Origin: Alkalitalea saponilacus
GTDB lineage: Bacteria > Bacteroidota > Bacteroidia > Bacteroidales > Marinilabiliaceae
Assembly (NCBI RefSeq): GCF_900168165.1
Contig: NZ_FUYV01000011.1
Span: 1 to 38,588, forward strand
Reading direction: 5' to 3'
Length of the DNA stretch: 38,588 nt
Shown here: positions 17,303 to 26,171 of the stretch, in pieces
How the letters are laid out: each line of letters begins with the position of its first letter
How positions within the stretch are numbered: the stretch's first letter is position 1
Program-made: the position numbers and the translations under genes
The notes under the pieces: generated by a model
Told to the model about the DNA's origin: nothing
The model's input: only the letters and a program-made list of their open reading frames with translations
Databases searched by the model: none

Positions 17303-17549
17303 AGGTTTTCAAGTTGGTTTCATTCTTCTTGTTTTCCCTCTTGGGTGAGGTTTAAGGGGTTTTCGTATTTGAAAAGCTGGTTGTTTTCTTTTTTGTTTTC
17401 CCCCCGACCCCCTTGAGGGGGTGATTAGATGGATTTGTATTTTGAGTGGTTTTTCTATTTTAAGGTATTTTCCATCCTAAAAGGCTTCGCAGAAGAGAAT
17501 CCATTATGCATTGGAAGCGCATAGGGTTTTGAGTTGGATTCTTTCCTTC
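17303..17549. other. Non-coding spacer with repeat fragments
   Basis: Positions 17345-17425 repeat parts of 16480-16552 (GTATTTGAAAAG and the CCCCCCGACCCCCTTGAGG core). The remainder is AT-rich with no gene. Confidence 0.65.
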
Positions 17550-17736
17550 ATGTTTTCCCCCCGGCCCCCTGAAGGGGGTGAATTTTAAGTTGCTTGCGTA
17601 TTTATAAATTAGTTGCTTTCCACTAAGTTTTCCCATAATGGTGTGAACTGCTATGCCTCAGGGAATTCTGTATGTATTGGAAGCGCGCTTGCCGGTTCTC
17701 CCCTTAAGGGGAGTCAGTGGGGAAGCGCGTAGGGTT
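17550..17736. repeat. About 190-bp repeat unit, copy C
   Basis: It is nearly identical to copy A from TATTTATAAATTAGTTGC through the CTCCCCTTAAGGGGAG palindrome (17698-17713) to AAGCGCGTAGGG. It lies immediately downstream of the VTC gene. Confidence 0.9.
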
Positions 17737-17764
17737 ATAATTATAAGTGAATACCACCTTGTCA

Positions 17765-17816
17765 CCTTCCCACCATCCTACCTTCTCACCATATTTCCTT
17801 CCCACCATCCTACCTT
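17765..17816. repeat. 20-bp direct repeat at the VTC 3' end
   Basis: CCTTCCCACCATCCTACCTT occurs at 17765-17784 and 17797-17816. The second copy overlaps the stop codon region of the VTC gene (17810). Confidence 0.8.
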
Positions 17817-18553
17817 ACAGTTACTATTCCCCCCGGATGGTACAAATCTTTACGAGACACCTGAATACCCTGTGTAAATTTGCTGTTGGCAACTGTTTTA
17901 AGGCCATAATGGTGAACCAGTTGTCTTACCCAGACAGCAGGCTCCTCCTTGAATTTAATCTCCATGATTACCCCATTGTGGTGATGTTGCCTGTAAAATG
18001 TATTCTCAGGAAAAAGAGTGGTTGAATGGGTGCTTTGCACTTCATGGTCAAAGGTTATCCGCAGGTCGTTCTTGAACTTTGTTTCATATCCTTCACGATA
18101 ATATTTTGTGATGATTTTGGGTTGGAGAGTTTTTAAGTGCAAAAATCTGATGAACTCTTCCATCACGGGATTGTCATGCTCACCGAAACAACCTTTTTCA
18201 ATAAAGTTGCGATAGGATAGGGGAGAGATAAAGCAACTTTTTTTTATAACCAGACCAGATTTACGACCTTTTAATTCAACCCTGATGGGGGTGTGATCTT
18301 CCAGCTGATGATGATATGTGCGGATTCTGAACTTAATTCTTTCATTGTCTCCACTCATTTTTTCGTGATAGGCGCTGTAATCATGCGTATCAAAATAGAG
18401 ACTTCTCACCAGGTATCCTTTACCGGGTGATTGTCTGGTAAATTTATCCTTTTTCATATACATCCGAACCGCATTTCTTATCTTCAAATAGGTGAAATAG
18501 TGGATGCGGTATTTCAGTTCAAATCTGCTGTTTGTAAAAGATGGGTGATTCAT
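17810..18553 (-). CDS. VTC domain protein (polyphosphate-polymerase-like)
   Basis: This 247-residue protein has the VTC/CYTH-like tunnel motifs in order: FELKYR (11-16), VRSLYFDT (49-56), KFRIRTY (74-80), RVELKGRKSG (91-100), KK at 104-105, RITFDHEV (165-172), GVIMEIKF (194-201) and SKFTQGI (224-230). In yeast Vtc4 the corresponding basic residues bind ATP and the growing polyphosphate chain, and a glutamate binds the metal; E198 is the likely equivalent. The protein is cytoplasmic, with no signal or membrane span. It lies 9 bp after the DUF4956 gene, so the two form an operon. Bacterial members are annotated as polyphosphate polymerase domain proteins, but activity is mostly untested. Confidence 0.88.
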   Translation of the reverse strand: MNHPSFTNSRFELKYRIHYFTYLKIRNAVRMYMKKDKFTRQSPGKGYLVRSLYFDTHDYSAYHEKMSGDNERIKFRIRTYHHQLEDHTPIRVELKGRKSGLVIKKSCFISPLSYRNFIEKGCFGEHDNPVMEEFIRFLHLKTLQPKIITKYYREGYETKFKNDLRITFDHEVQSTHSTTLFPENTFYRQHHHNGVIMEIKFKEEPAVWVRQLVHHYGLKTVANSKFTQGIQVSRKDLYHPGGIVTVR

Positions 18554-18562
18554 ATTTTATTT

Positions 18563-19252
18563 CTAAACAGGTAGGGCTATTTGCGGAGCCAACAACGAAA
18601 CCTTTTCAACTCCCTGTATTTTACGTAGTTCACGGATTAATTCATCGGTGATCGTTCCCGATATTTTATCGAACCTTACTTCAAATATCACCTCCCAAAA
18701 ATCCTGTTCTGTTTCCTTTGACCGAACCTGATTATCTTTTGTGTATTTCTGAACTATTTGGTAAATGTCATTGGTGATGTAATCCGATTTCCCTGATATG
18801 GCCAGTACAAAATCAACGTTGGAGGACTGTCCGTATTTGATAAAATGTAGCAGAAACATGATGATGGTGATGATGATGGTGGCGATGATAACAATGGTCC
18901 AGTTGTATGTACCGCATCCCAACCCGGTGGCAATTACCCAGAAAAGAAAAACCATATCGCGCGTGTCTTTGATGGGAGTTCTGAACCGGATGATGGAGAG
19001 TGAACCGATTAACCCGAGAGAAAGCACCAGATCACCTCTAATAAATAACATCACAATGGCAACGATGGGAGCCAGTACCACCAGTGTTGTCATAAAGGAG
19101 AGTTCAAATGTTAATCCCCGGTGTGTATATTTATATACCTGCGATATAACCAATGATACCGCGGTGGCTATCAGCAACGATAAAACGATGCTGAAGAGAT
19201 CAGGTTTTGAAACCGCTAATGACCCTTTTATCAATTCAAGAATTTGTTCCAT
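18563..19252 (-). CDS. DUF4956 membrane protein
   Basis: This 229-residue protein has about four to five membrane spans in its first 140 residues (about 19-39, 50-71, 101-115, 118-138). Between them is the hallmark SLSIIRFRTPIKDTRD (84-99), followed by MVFLFWVIATGLGCG. The C-terminal 85 residues form a soluble domain ending in ELRKIQGVEKVSLLAP, which resembles a small ferredoxin-like sensor fold. DUF4956 genes are often found next to VTC and CotH genes. Here the gene is first in an operon with the VTC gene (9-bp gap) and about 2.3 kb upstream of CotH on the same strand. A channel or membrane partner for the VTC enzyme is a reasonable guess; the function is unknown. Confidence 0.88.
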   Translation of the reverse strand: MEQILELIKGSLAVSKPDLFSIVLSLLIATAVSLVISQVYKYTHRGLTFELSFMTTLVVLAPIVAIVMLFIRGDLVLSLGLIGSLSIIRFRTPIKDTRDMVFLFWVIATGLGCGTYNWTIVIIATIIITIIMFLLHFIKYGQSSNVDFVLAISGKSDYITNDIYQIVQKYTKDNQVRSKETEQDFWEVIFEVRFDKISGTITDELIRELRKIQGVEKVSLLAPQIALPV

Positions 19253-19605
19253 GTGTGTTATAATGTTGATGAAATGAATTATGTTTTGTCTCTATTTTTA
19301 ATGTTGAATTTAAAGTTGATTGCACTTTCTTTTGTTTTCTCCCGAATTGCCTTGAGGAGGAATGTTGCTTTGCAGTTGGGAATTCTGGACATTAGGTGCG
19401 GGCTTGCAGGTTCTTCTATTGACCACTATGTCCTGCCTCCGGCACTGTTGATCAGGTAATATGGTCTTTCGATTCTTATTTGCGGAAGTTAGTGGGAAAG
19501 CTTGAGGTGATTTTTAATTGCATTTTGAATAGATATATCATGATTTAAATAAAAATCAGAGAAATTAACAATGATAAATTTTCATGTGTGAAAAAATAAT
19601 TTTGT

Positions 19606-19648
19606 GCTGTGAAAAAAAAAATACTGCAGTGATTTTTTTTTTCACAGC
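19606..19648. terminator. Perfect 16-bp A/T-stem inverted repeat, possible bidirectional terminator
   Basis: GCTGTGAAAAAAAAAA (19606-19621) pairs perfectly with its complement (19633-19648) around an 11-nt loop containing the palindrome ACTGCAGT. The embedded A and T runs mean that either strand would expose a U tract. It lies between the GT2 gene ending at 19929 and the DUF4956 start, where the right-hand operon should end. Confidence 0.5.
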
Positions 19649-19664
19649 AGTGATTTGAGTTTTT

Positions 19665-19690
19665 CTAAGCAGTGATTTTTATTTGCTTAG
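19665..19690. repeat. 7-bp inverted repeat with GCAGTGATT motif
   Basis: CTAAGCA (19665-19671) pairs with TGCTTAG (19684-19690). The motif GCAGTGATT occurs three times in direct orientation here (about 19626, 19647 and 19669). Confidence 0.6.
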
Positions 19691-19928
19691 CAGATTTCAA
19701 TTTTACGTCTTTTGGTATATTACTGTGGCCAGCATGGTTTTGAGACGGTTGCATATTTATATTTTTTCGGATAGTCCTTCTATTGTCTTTTGCTTAATTT
19801 TGTGAGGAACCGGTAATAGTCTATTATTGTTTCTCCAGTTGGATATTATTTTCTTTTGAAAAGCAACAATACAATTTTGGGACAAAGTTTTTAACAATTA
19901 TTTTTTTTGTATTCATTTTTAGTGGTTT

Positions 19929-20900
19929 TTATAATTTTAAAGAAGCTGGTTTATAGCCTGATTTATATGAAAAGATTTGAATATGTTTTGCGATTTTCCA
20001 ACCAAAAATAGTTGATAGAAAAAGAAAAACCTTGCCACCTTCCATCCTTAGAGAGCTACCGCCTAATTCTTTTATTCTTTTTTCAGTTTCCTTCACGAGT
20101 TCAGGATAAAAGGGATACATTCTAAATACCCATTCCTGATATCTATTGGCACATAATTTCTTTATATCCTTAGAGTTATTTTCTACTAATAATAAACGAC
20201 ACCCTAATTCAGTACTAAGTAAGGCTGCTTTAAATGCAGCCCTTGATTTAGTAGCTGCTAAACTATTGGTATTTCCTGATCGATAAAATATTTTTGCTCC
20301 GGGAGTAAACAGAACCTCTTTACAGGTTAAAAGCAATCTTATACTAAATTCAAAATCATTATTTAATGACAATCTCTCATTCCAACCTCCTGATTTTTCA
20401 ATTATGGTTCGCGGTATCAACCAAAGCCATGCACCCATCATATCATGGCGTTGAGAAAGAGCCGTTTTAATCCAGTTAAACGGGGGCATGTCTTGCCAGA
20501 CATCTTCCCTGATAAATTTTGCTGATTCAGGCTTATCATTATAAAAACGCCCCCATTCACAAGAGGCAATGGCATTTTCTCTTCCAATTATTTTTTTTAC
20601 TTGTAGCTCAATATGTTCAGAATTCATGATGTCATCTGCATCAAAAAATTTGATATATTCTCCTGTTGCAGCTTTTAATCCTTTATTTGAAGCAATACAC
20701 TGTCCTTGATTCCTTTGATTGATAATAATAAGTTTATTTGAGAATTTTTTTAATATTGATAGAGAATTGTCTGTTGAACCATCATTAACTGTAATTATCT
20801 CAATATTAGAATAAGTTTGATGAAATAGGGATTGAAGTGTTTCCTCAAGGTATTGGGCTGCGTTATATACAGGAATTATTATAGAAACTTTTGGATTCAT
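19929..20900 (-). CDS. Glycosyltransferase family 2
   Basis: This 323-residue GT-A enzyme begins VSIIIPVYNAAQYLEETL and has TVNDGSTDNS (37-46) for nucleotide binding and FFDADD (85-90) as the DxD metal site. The acceptor region includes IEKSGGWNERLSLNNDFEF (about 174-192). It is intact and closely related in its C-terminal half to the broken gene at 12791-13316. The ATG at 20898-20900 directly abuts the TAA of the pyruvyl-transferase-like gene. It is the last gene of the right-hand operon, followed by a hairpin region. Donor and acceptor sugars cannot be predicted. Confidence 0.9.
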   Translation of the reverse strand: MNPKVSIIIPVYNAAQYLEETLQSLFHQTYSNIEIITVNDGSTDNSLSILKKFSNKLIIINQRNQGQCIASNKGLKAATGEYIKFFDADDIMNSEHIELQVKKIIGRENAIASCEWGRFYNDKPESAKFIREDVWQDMPPFNWIKTALSQRHDMMGAWLWLIPRTIIEKSGGWNERLSLNNDFEFSIRLLLTCKEVLFTPGAKIFYRSGNTNSLAATKSRAAFKAALLSTELGCRLLLVENNSKDIKKLCANRYQEWVFRMYPFYPELVKETEKRIKELGGSSLRMEGGKVFLFLSTIFGWKIAKHIQIFSYKSGYKPASLKL

Positions 20901-21659
20901 TTATTCAATAAATTTAACTTTTGGAAAATTGTCCTTCATACTTGATAAAAAAACCGCTTTATTTTTAAAATAGTTCCCACTATAAAATTCCACATCTTTA
21001 TTAAGTTTAGCAGCCAAAATAGCAATATGAAGTTTATCTGTATATATTTTATTATACTTTGATATCTCATGGATAAATGGATTTATATCATCATATTGGT
21101 TTTTATCCTTAGTGATATCCCTGTTATTGGGATATTTTAATCCTAATTGCTTACCTTCCAAATCAGTTCGAAAAAAATGAGCTTCGTCTTCTGAATTATT
21201 TATATTAATCGATTCTGGATTAAAGTAGAATGCCATATCATGGCAAAAGTGAGAATTAGGCATATTTATTTTGCTTTCGTAGTTATCTCGTCTAAAAAAA
21301 ACTGTATTTTTTAAGAGATAGCTTTTTTCATACGTAGATGGCAGTACAATTGCTTGATTAAAGTATTTTAATTTGCTTTTAACAGCAGGAAATCCGATGT
21401 TCCAATTTGAGCACCATCCACCTCCACCTCCATAAATTAGCGTTTTTTTCTTTCTATATAACATTAGATTAAATAACGCCTTTTTACTATCTAAACTTAT
21501 CTCATGATATGGAATATTAAAGTCATTAAAGAATATTAATGTACTATGCCTTATCAAGGCATCACCCAAATTACCGGGGTTGGCAAGATAGTATATCTTT
21601 GATCCTTTGCACATATCGTTGATCGTTTCGGCTAGTATCTGAAAAACTATATAATTCAT
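20901..21659 (-). CDS. Polysaccharide pyruvyl transferase family protein (short)
   Basis: The protein has 252 residues from the ATG at 21657-21659; an upstream TTG at 21671 is less likely. Motifs of the family are visible: YYLANPGNLGDALIRHSTL, a glycine run IYGGGGGW, a QAIVLPSTY strand and KIYTDKLHIAILAAKL, equivalent to the conserved DR-H motif. The family includes CsaB-like enzymes that add pyruvate ketals from phosphoenolpyruvate to sugars. Typical members are longer (about 280-380 residues), so this is a compact form. It is encoded immediately before a GT2 gene and 97 bp after another. It could create an acidic, pyruvylated residue on the surface glycan. Confidence 0.78.
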   Translation of the reverse strand: MNYIVFQILAETINDMCKGSKIYYLANPGNLGDALIRHSTLIFFNDFNIPYHEISLDSKKALFNLMLYRKKKTLIYGGGGGWCSNWNIGFPAVKSKLKYFNQAIVLPSTYEKSYLLKNTVFFRRDNYESKINMPNSHFCHDMAFYFNPESININNSEDEAHFFRTDLEGKQLGLKYPNNRDITKDKNQYDDINPFIHEISKYNKIYTDKLHIAILAAKLNKDVEFYSGNYFKNKAVFLSSMKDNFPKVKFIE

Positions 21660-21756
21660 TATGATTATCAAGTTTTTATAAGTATTATATTAATATGACG
21701 GCACTATGGCATTTTTTAACAATAGATATCAAAAACTCTGAGATTTTATTTTTCAA

Positions 21757-22632
21757 TTAATATTTGTATAATAGTTTGGCTAAGTTCATTCTAGAAACAA
21801 TAAAGGCTTTATATGATAGAATAAACTTTCCGTTCTTAAAAGCTTTTGAAATAATTTGTCCAATTCTCATATTGAAATAGCTTTTAAATAATTTTTTTCG
21901 TTCATTTTTAGAAAAGTTTATCTCAGGATCTAGAATGAATTCCACTTGTTTATTAAAATCAAAAATAAAATATGTATTTGAGTTTTGCCCATTGATAAAC
22001 TCTTGTCCTTCATGCCGTCTCCACCAAATTAAAGCGTTAGGAATTTTTAATACAGGATAATATTTAGCAATATCCAGAAATAGAAGAGTGTCATTACCAA
22101 CATAATTGTCTATTCTAAATCCATTAACATAGTTAAATGCATCTTTATTGAATATACAACTTGAAGGGCCTGCATTAAAAATTTTTGTTCCGTTGAAGTG
22201 CTCTATTAATGCATTTTTTGAATCTATTAGAAGTGGATACGGTTGTTTTATATCAGGACTACTTTGACAAATTGCCACCCCCGCATTTGGAAATTTTTCT
22301 ATGGAGGACACCATTACCTCAAGTCCATGTGGATAAATGATATCATCAGAATCAAGATATTTAATGTACTCCCCAATTGCTAAGGAGGCTGCTTTATTTC
22401 TATTCGGAAATTGACCTAAATTTTTTTCGTTGACATATACTTTAATACGATTGTCTTTTGCCTCATAGCTTCGTGCAATCTCGACTGATCTGTCTTTACT
22501 CTGGTCGTCCACTATTATAAGTTCCCAGTTTTGGTATGTGCTGGAGATAACCGACTCAATGGCTTCCGATATATACTTTTCTCGATTATATACCGTCATT
22601 AATACTGATATGAGAGGTGTTGTTGAATCCAT
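21757..22632 (-). CDS. Glycosyltransferase family 2
   Basis: This 291-residue GT-A enzyme has LISVLMTVYNREKYI (7-21), IIVDDQSKDRS (39-49), GEYIKYLDSDD (87-97, the DxD site) and a later acceptor segment with FNAGPSSCIF and IWWRRHEGQ. The length is normal for a GT2 enzyme without membrane anchor. The stop of the upstream GT4 gene lies 2 bp before this start, so the genes are co-transcribed. Gene order suggests it adds one sugar of the repeat unit; which one is unknown. The coding region is very AT-rich. Confidence 0.9.
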   Translation of the reverse strand: MDSTTPLISVLMTVYNREKYISEAIESVISSTYQNWELIIVDDQSKDRSVEIARSYEAKDNRIKVYVNEKNLGQFPNRNKAASLAIGEYIKYLDSDDIIYPHGLEVMVSSIEKFPNAGVAICQSSPDIKQPYPLLIDSKNALIEHFNGTKIFNAGPSSCIFNKDAFNYVNGFRIDNYVGNDTLLFLDIAKYYPVLKIPNALIWWRRHEGQEFINGQNSNTYFIFDFNKQVEFILDPEINFSKNERKKLFKSYFNMRIGQIISKAFKNGKFILSYKAFIVSRMNLAKLLYKY

Positions 22633-22634
22633 TA

Positions 22635-23795
22635 TTATAAGTAACTTTTAATTCTTAGGTAATTTAGAAGGTTTAGTATTTTATTTGTTTTAGTTTTCGT
22701 AATTCTGATTCTTATTGTTAACCAATTTGGAATAAACGGTCGATCTAATCTACTGCAAAGCATCTTGTAATTAATAAACTGCTTTTCTTTTTTTATTGAA
22801 GTCAATATTTTAAAATTCTGCAAAGTTTTTTGAGTATTAAATAATTTTTTTACTTTTTCTTTTGCATTGTTAGAAAGTCGTTTTTGCAAACTGGTATCAG
22901 TCTCTAATTTGATTATTGTATTTACAAATGAGTTAACATCATTATATTTGAAGTTAAAACCACAATTATTTGTTAATATTTTCAATATTGGCAGATCTGA
23001 AGTTATCGGAATTACGCCTTGTTGCATAGCTTCTGCGACAACTATAGGAAGCCCCTCGTATTTACTTGGAAAAATCAAATATAAAGCTTGCCTTAATACT
23101 TTAATTATATGATCGTTTTTTTTACCGTACTCAATCGTTATTTCGGGATGTTTTTGTTTAAGGTTTTGAGTTGATGCATTTTTTTCTTGGCAATATATAG
23201 ATAAGGAAATATTGTGCCCTTTTTCCTTTAATTTGTCATATATGACCGGGATATAGTTAAACCCTTTAGCTTCTATAGCTCTTCCTATAAAAATCAGCCC
23301 ATTCTTATTGTCTGGTTCATCACTATTTGGTTCTGTGATAATTGGTAATATGGCTTTTATAATTTGAATATTATGCTTTCTATGAGGTAAAAGTGTATCT
23401 AGTTTTTCCTTTATTAATTCACTTACGCATGCAAATCCATCAATAATCGATTCGAATTTTTTCGCAGTACTGTAATAATAAGGATAATCACCATGTAAGA
23501 AATATATAATTTGTCCTTTGTACTTAAAATAGTTTAATGCTTCTAGTTCAATACTCTCTGAACAACAAATAATCCCCTCAGAAAAAAGACTTTTTAATTT
23601 TTGGTATGAGTAGGTTTTATTAGCAAATTTATTTATGACTGTGCGTTTACCCTCAAACGATTGAGGATAAGTATTATAATACAAGACTTTAGCTGAATTA
23701 TTTGTGGAGTTATTAATACATTCTACAAGACGTTCATTAAAAACAGCTATCCCTCCTTGATAATTGTTGGAAAGAAAAAGTATATTTTTATTCAT
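22635..23795 (-). CDS. Glycosyltransferase, GT4-like
   Basis: This 386-residue GT-B enzyme starts KNILFLSNNYQGGIAVFNERL, where the GG loop is typical of GT4. It has GLIFIGRAIEAKGFNYIP (166-183) and a canonical EX7E motif EGLPIVVAE (247-255), followed by AMQQGVIPITSDLP. The last 50 residues are basic and may contact the membrane. It is the only GT4 gene in the right-hand operon, lying between two GT2 genes with gaps of 12 and 2 bp. The acceptor is probably a polyprenyl-linked intermediate; the sugar is unknown. Confidence 0.9.
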   Translation of the reverse strand: MNKNILFLSNNYQGGIAVFNERLVECINNSTNNSAKVLYYNTYPQSFEGKRTVINKFANKTYSYQKLKSLFSEGIICCSESIELEALNYFKYKGQIIYFLHGDYPYYYSTAKKFESIIDGFACVSELIKEKLDTLLPHRKHNIQIIKAILPIITEPNSDEPDNKNGLIFIGRAIEAKGFNYIPVIYDKLKEKGHNISLSIYCQEKNASTQNLKQKHPEITIEYGKKNDHIIKVLRQALYLIFPSKYEGLPIVVAEAMQQGVIPITSDLPILKILTNNCGFNFKYNDVNSFVNTIIKLETDTSLQKRLSNNAKEKVKKLFNTQKTLQNFKILTSIKKEKQFINYKMLCSRLDRPFIPNWLTIRIRITKTKTNKILNLLNYLRIKSYL

Positions 23796-23807
23796 AATTA
23801 CTATTAT

Positions 23808-24728
23808 CTATGGATGCCAGTATCTCCTAATTGGGTATAAGCCAATAGAAATATGTTGTCTGGTTACGGGACCCTTTTGAAGTGATTTGTAAAGAAGGTA
23901 AAACATACTACAGAATTGATGTTGTCTACTCTTTTGAAAAGCTTTTTTAATATAATAAGAAGACCATCCCTGATTAATTTCTTTTTCTGTTAAGTTGTAT
24001 ACATGTTTTTTTTTTACTCTTCGAATAAATGTGTCTTCTTTTACTATTTGAAACCAATATATTGCTTTTAATTCATTTGAATCAGTTGATATACCGTTTC
24101 GATGTCTTCTATAATAGTACAACGGCTTATTAATAAAATGAAATAAGCCAGTTTCGTCTAATTTGTAGTACAGATCTTGATCAACAGCTCTTTTTAGCAA
24201 AGGATTAATACCTGCTGTTTGTTTATATCTATCATTTTTATAAGTAGCAAATGCTGAAACCTTATTTCCGGTACTACAGAAATATCCTCTTTGATCAATC
24301 TGCTGTATTTGTTGGTTGATACTTTTAATCTTTAATTCTTGATCACACATGTAATGAGTAGAATATATTAGGCTGTGATTATGCATTTCCCAATGTTTTT
24401 CTACCATAAGTTCCAAAGCATCTGGAGTAATAATGTCATCTGGATCTAAAAATCCACAAATTTCTCCTTTAGCTTCTTCTGCACAACGTCGTTTTGTGTA
24501 GCCACATCCTTTATTAATCTGGTTAAAGTATATTCTTATTTTAGGGTTATTGATATATTTTCTATAAATAACATGGCTAATTTCATCTTTCGAACCATCA
24601 TCTACTATAATTATCTCCCAATTTTTATAAGTTTGCGCAAATACACTTTTTAGACATTCTTCAAGGTATTCACCATTGTTGTAGTTGGCAATGAGGATTG
24701 AAAAAAGAGGACTGTTTGCGATTGTCAT
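23808..24728 (-). CDS. Glycosyltransferase family 2
   Basis: This 306-residue GT-A enzyme has FSILIANYNNGEYLEECL (9-26), IIIVDDGSKDE (39-49), KGCGYTKRRCAEEAKGEICG and FLDPDDI (93-99, the DxD site). The second half contains ADQ/VDQDLYYKL- and YYRRHRNGIS-type acceptor segments. It follows a 546-bp gap without genes and is the first gene of a tight group running down to 19929, so an internal promoter is likely, although I find no clear TAnnTTTG box. Substrate unknown. Confidence 0.9.
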   Translation of the reverse strand: MTIANSPLFSILIANYNNGEYLEECLKSVFAQTYKNWEIIIVDDGSKDEISHVIYRKYINNPKIRIYFNQINKGCGYTKRRCAEEAKGEICGFLDPDDIITPDALELMVEKHWEMHNHSLIYSTHYMCDQELKIKSINQQIQQIDQRGYFCSTGNKVSAFATYKNDRYKQTAGINPLLKRAVDQDLYYKLDETGLFHFINKPLYYYRRHRNGISTDSNELKAIYWFQIVKEDTFIRRVKKKHVYNLTEKEINQGWSSYYIKKAFQKSRQHQFCSMFYLLYKSLQKGPVTRQHISIGLYPIRRYWHP

Positions 24729-25274
24729 GATAATAGAGGTGTATCTGTAATATATCTCTTCTAATTGTGCTTTACAGTTGAGTGTTTAGCGTTTTGCAAT
24801 TAAGCAATGAATAATTTTGATAAATATTGTTAGCCGTTAAATCATTTAATTTTTCCTAGCAATATTTTTCTGTCTGAGGGTTTTATGTCCACAAAATCTT
24901 AGAAGCTGATTTTCTTTGAGATTTTATAAATGAGTCATAAGTTACTAATTTCCAAAGAATTATATCTTTGATAAATTATCAACGTTTTTGAAAATCGATT
25001 GATAGGATTGCCTTTACTTTTAACGTTTTTTTGATGTTATCTCAGTTCAATATCAACTTAATGTATTTTTTGTAATCGAATATTAATGGTTCTATTTTGA
25101 CTCTAAGATATTCGGATAATTCTAATCATAGTTTCTGATTTGCCTTATCAAAACTGTTCTTTATTTACTTTTTTGTTCTTAACGAGAAGTTCGTATCTAA
25201 TTCAAAATGTAGTATTTATTGATTGTGTTTGTTTTGTCGATATAGAAAAAGTTATATGTGGGTAAACGAATAAT
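24729..25274. other. 546-bp gap in the glycan operon, no gene seen
   Basis: It is very AT-rich with many stops in all frames. No repeat family from the flanks, no strong hairpin and no recognisable remnant of a gene were seen. It may be a recombination scar or an internal promoter region. Confidence 0.5.
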
Positions 25275-26171
25275 TTATAGATTGAAATTAGACTGTTGTT
25301 TTTTTATTTGTCTTTTCATCTTTAAAATATTCCAGTCTATTTCGATCTCGTGACGCAACTGATTATTATTTCCAAGAAAAACGAAGAATAGTTCAATATA
25401 TTTAACAATTAATCTACGTAATACATAATGTGTTTTTGGTTTGATGTCTTTTTTTAGGCTGAGTACGCTTCGTGTATAAATCTGATTCTTATAGAATGAG
25501 TTATTCATTTTACCGGTCTGAGGCCGGTCGTGATAAATTATTGCATTTGCTATTATAGCCAATTTTAGTTTATGGTAATGCAATCTATAAATGTAATCAT
25601 CATCCTCTCCATAGTGCTTAAATATAGGATCAAATCCTCCTACAATTTCAATGCATTTACGGGTTAGCATCCATGCAGCAGCATTGGCAAACTTTCCTTC
25701 ATATATCTCTTTGTTTTTTTTTAGGAATAGATCTGAATAGAATTCAGGGGTGAAAGATGGTCCTAGATAATTCTGGAAATTTCTATCAATTGCATCACCA
25801 TTTCCATTTAAATGTATAGGGCTTAGTAGATCAAATTGAGGATTGTTTTGATGTATTTTAACCAATTTTTCAATCGTATCCGGCTCTACCCACGCATCCT
25901 GATTCAATAAAAAAGCATAATCGGCATTCTCATCAAGAACCCGTTTAAGCCCGATATTATTTGCTTTACCAAATCCTAGATTTTCTCCTGTTTCAATGAC
26001 TTCTACTTGCGGAAATTTTGTACGAATAATTTGGGGCGTTCCATCCGTTGAGGCGTTATCAATAGCTAACACTTTAATGGGTATGGTCGAGTTAATCAAA
26101 CTACCAAAGCATTTATCAATCCATTTGGAACCGTTGTAGGTAACTATTATTGCAATTATTTGAAAATTCAT
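25275..26171 (-). CDS. Glycosyltransferase family 2 (rhamnosyltransferase-like group)
   Basis: This 298-residue protein has the pattern of the WbbL/RfbF-like GT2 group: IIAIIVTYNGSKWIDKC (5-21), LAIDNASTDGTPQI, GENLGFGKANNIG (62-74), AFLLNQDAWVEP (86-97) and GFDPIFKHYGEDDDYIYRL later. The group contains many rhamnosyltransferases, but the name does not fix the donor. Its ATG overlaps the stop of the upstream GT2 gene in a 4-bp ATGA arrangement. It ends before the 546-bp gap. Rhamnose genes are absent from the window, so a different deoxysugar, perhaps the one made by the upstream pathway, could be the donor. Confidence 0.88.
   Translation of the reverse strand: MNFQIIAIIVTYNGSKWIDKCFGSLINSTIPIKVLAIDNASTDGTPQIIRTKFPQVEVIETGENLGFGKANNIGLKRVLDENADYAFLLNQDAWVEPDTIEKLVKIHQNNPQFDLLSPIHLNGNGDAIDRNFQNYLGPSFTPEFYSDLFLKKNKEIYEGKFANAAAWMLTRKCIEIVGGFDPIFKHYGEDDDYIYRLHYHKLKLAIIANAIIYHDRPQTGKMNNSFYKNQIYTRSVLSLKKDIKPKTHYVLRRLIVKYIELFFVFLGNNNQLRHEIEIDWNILKMKRQIKKQQSNFNL

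Larger units (their letters stand above)
19253..19928. other. 676-bp AT-rich intergenic region between the two glycan transcription units
   Basis: It holds a degenerate G-rich repeat near 19340-19420 (CTTGAGGAGGAATG, GGGCTTGCAGGTTC) and the hairpins described separately. I find no gene and no clear TAnnTTTG promoter for the DUF4956 operon. Confidence 0.6.

Noticed and set aside
18798-19277. 159-residue plus-strand open frame
   Set aside because: It is antisense to the DUF4956 gene, which has clear family motifs.
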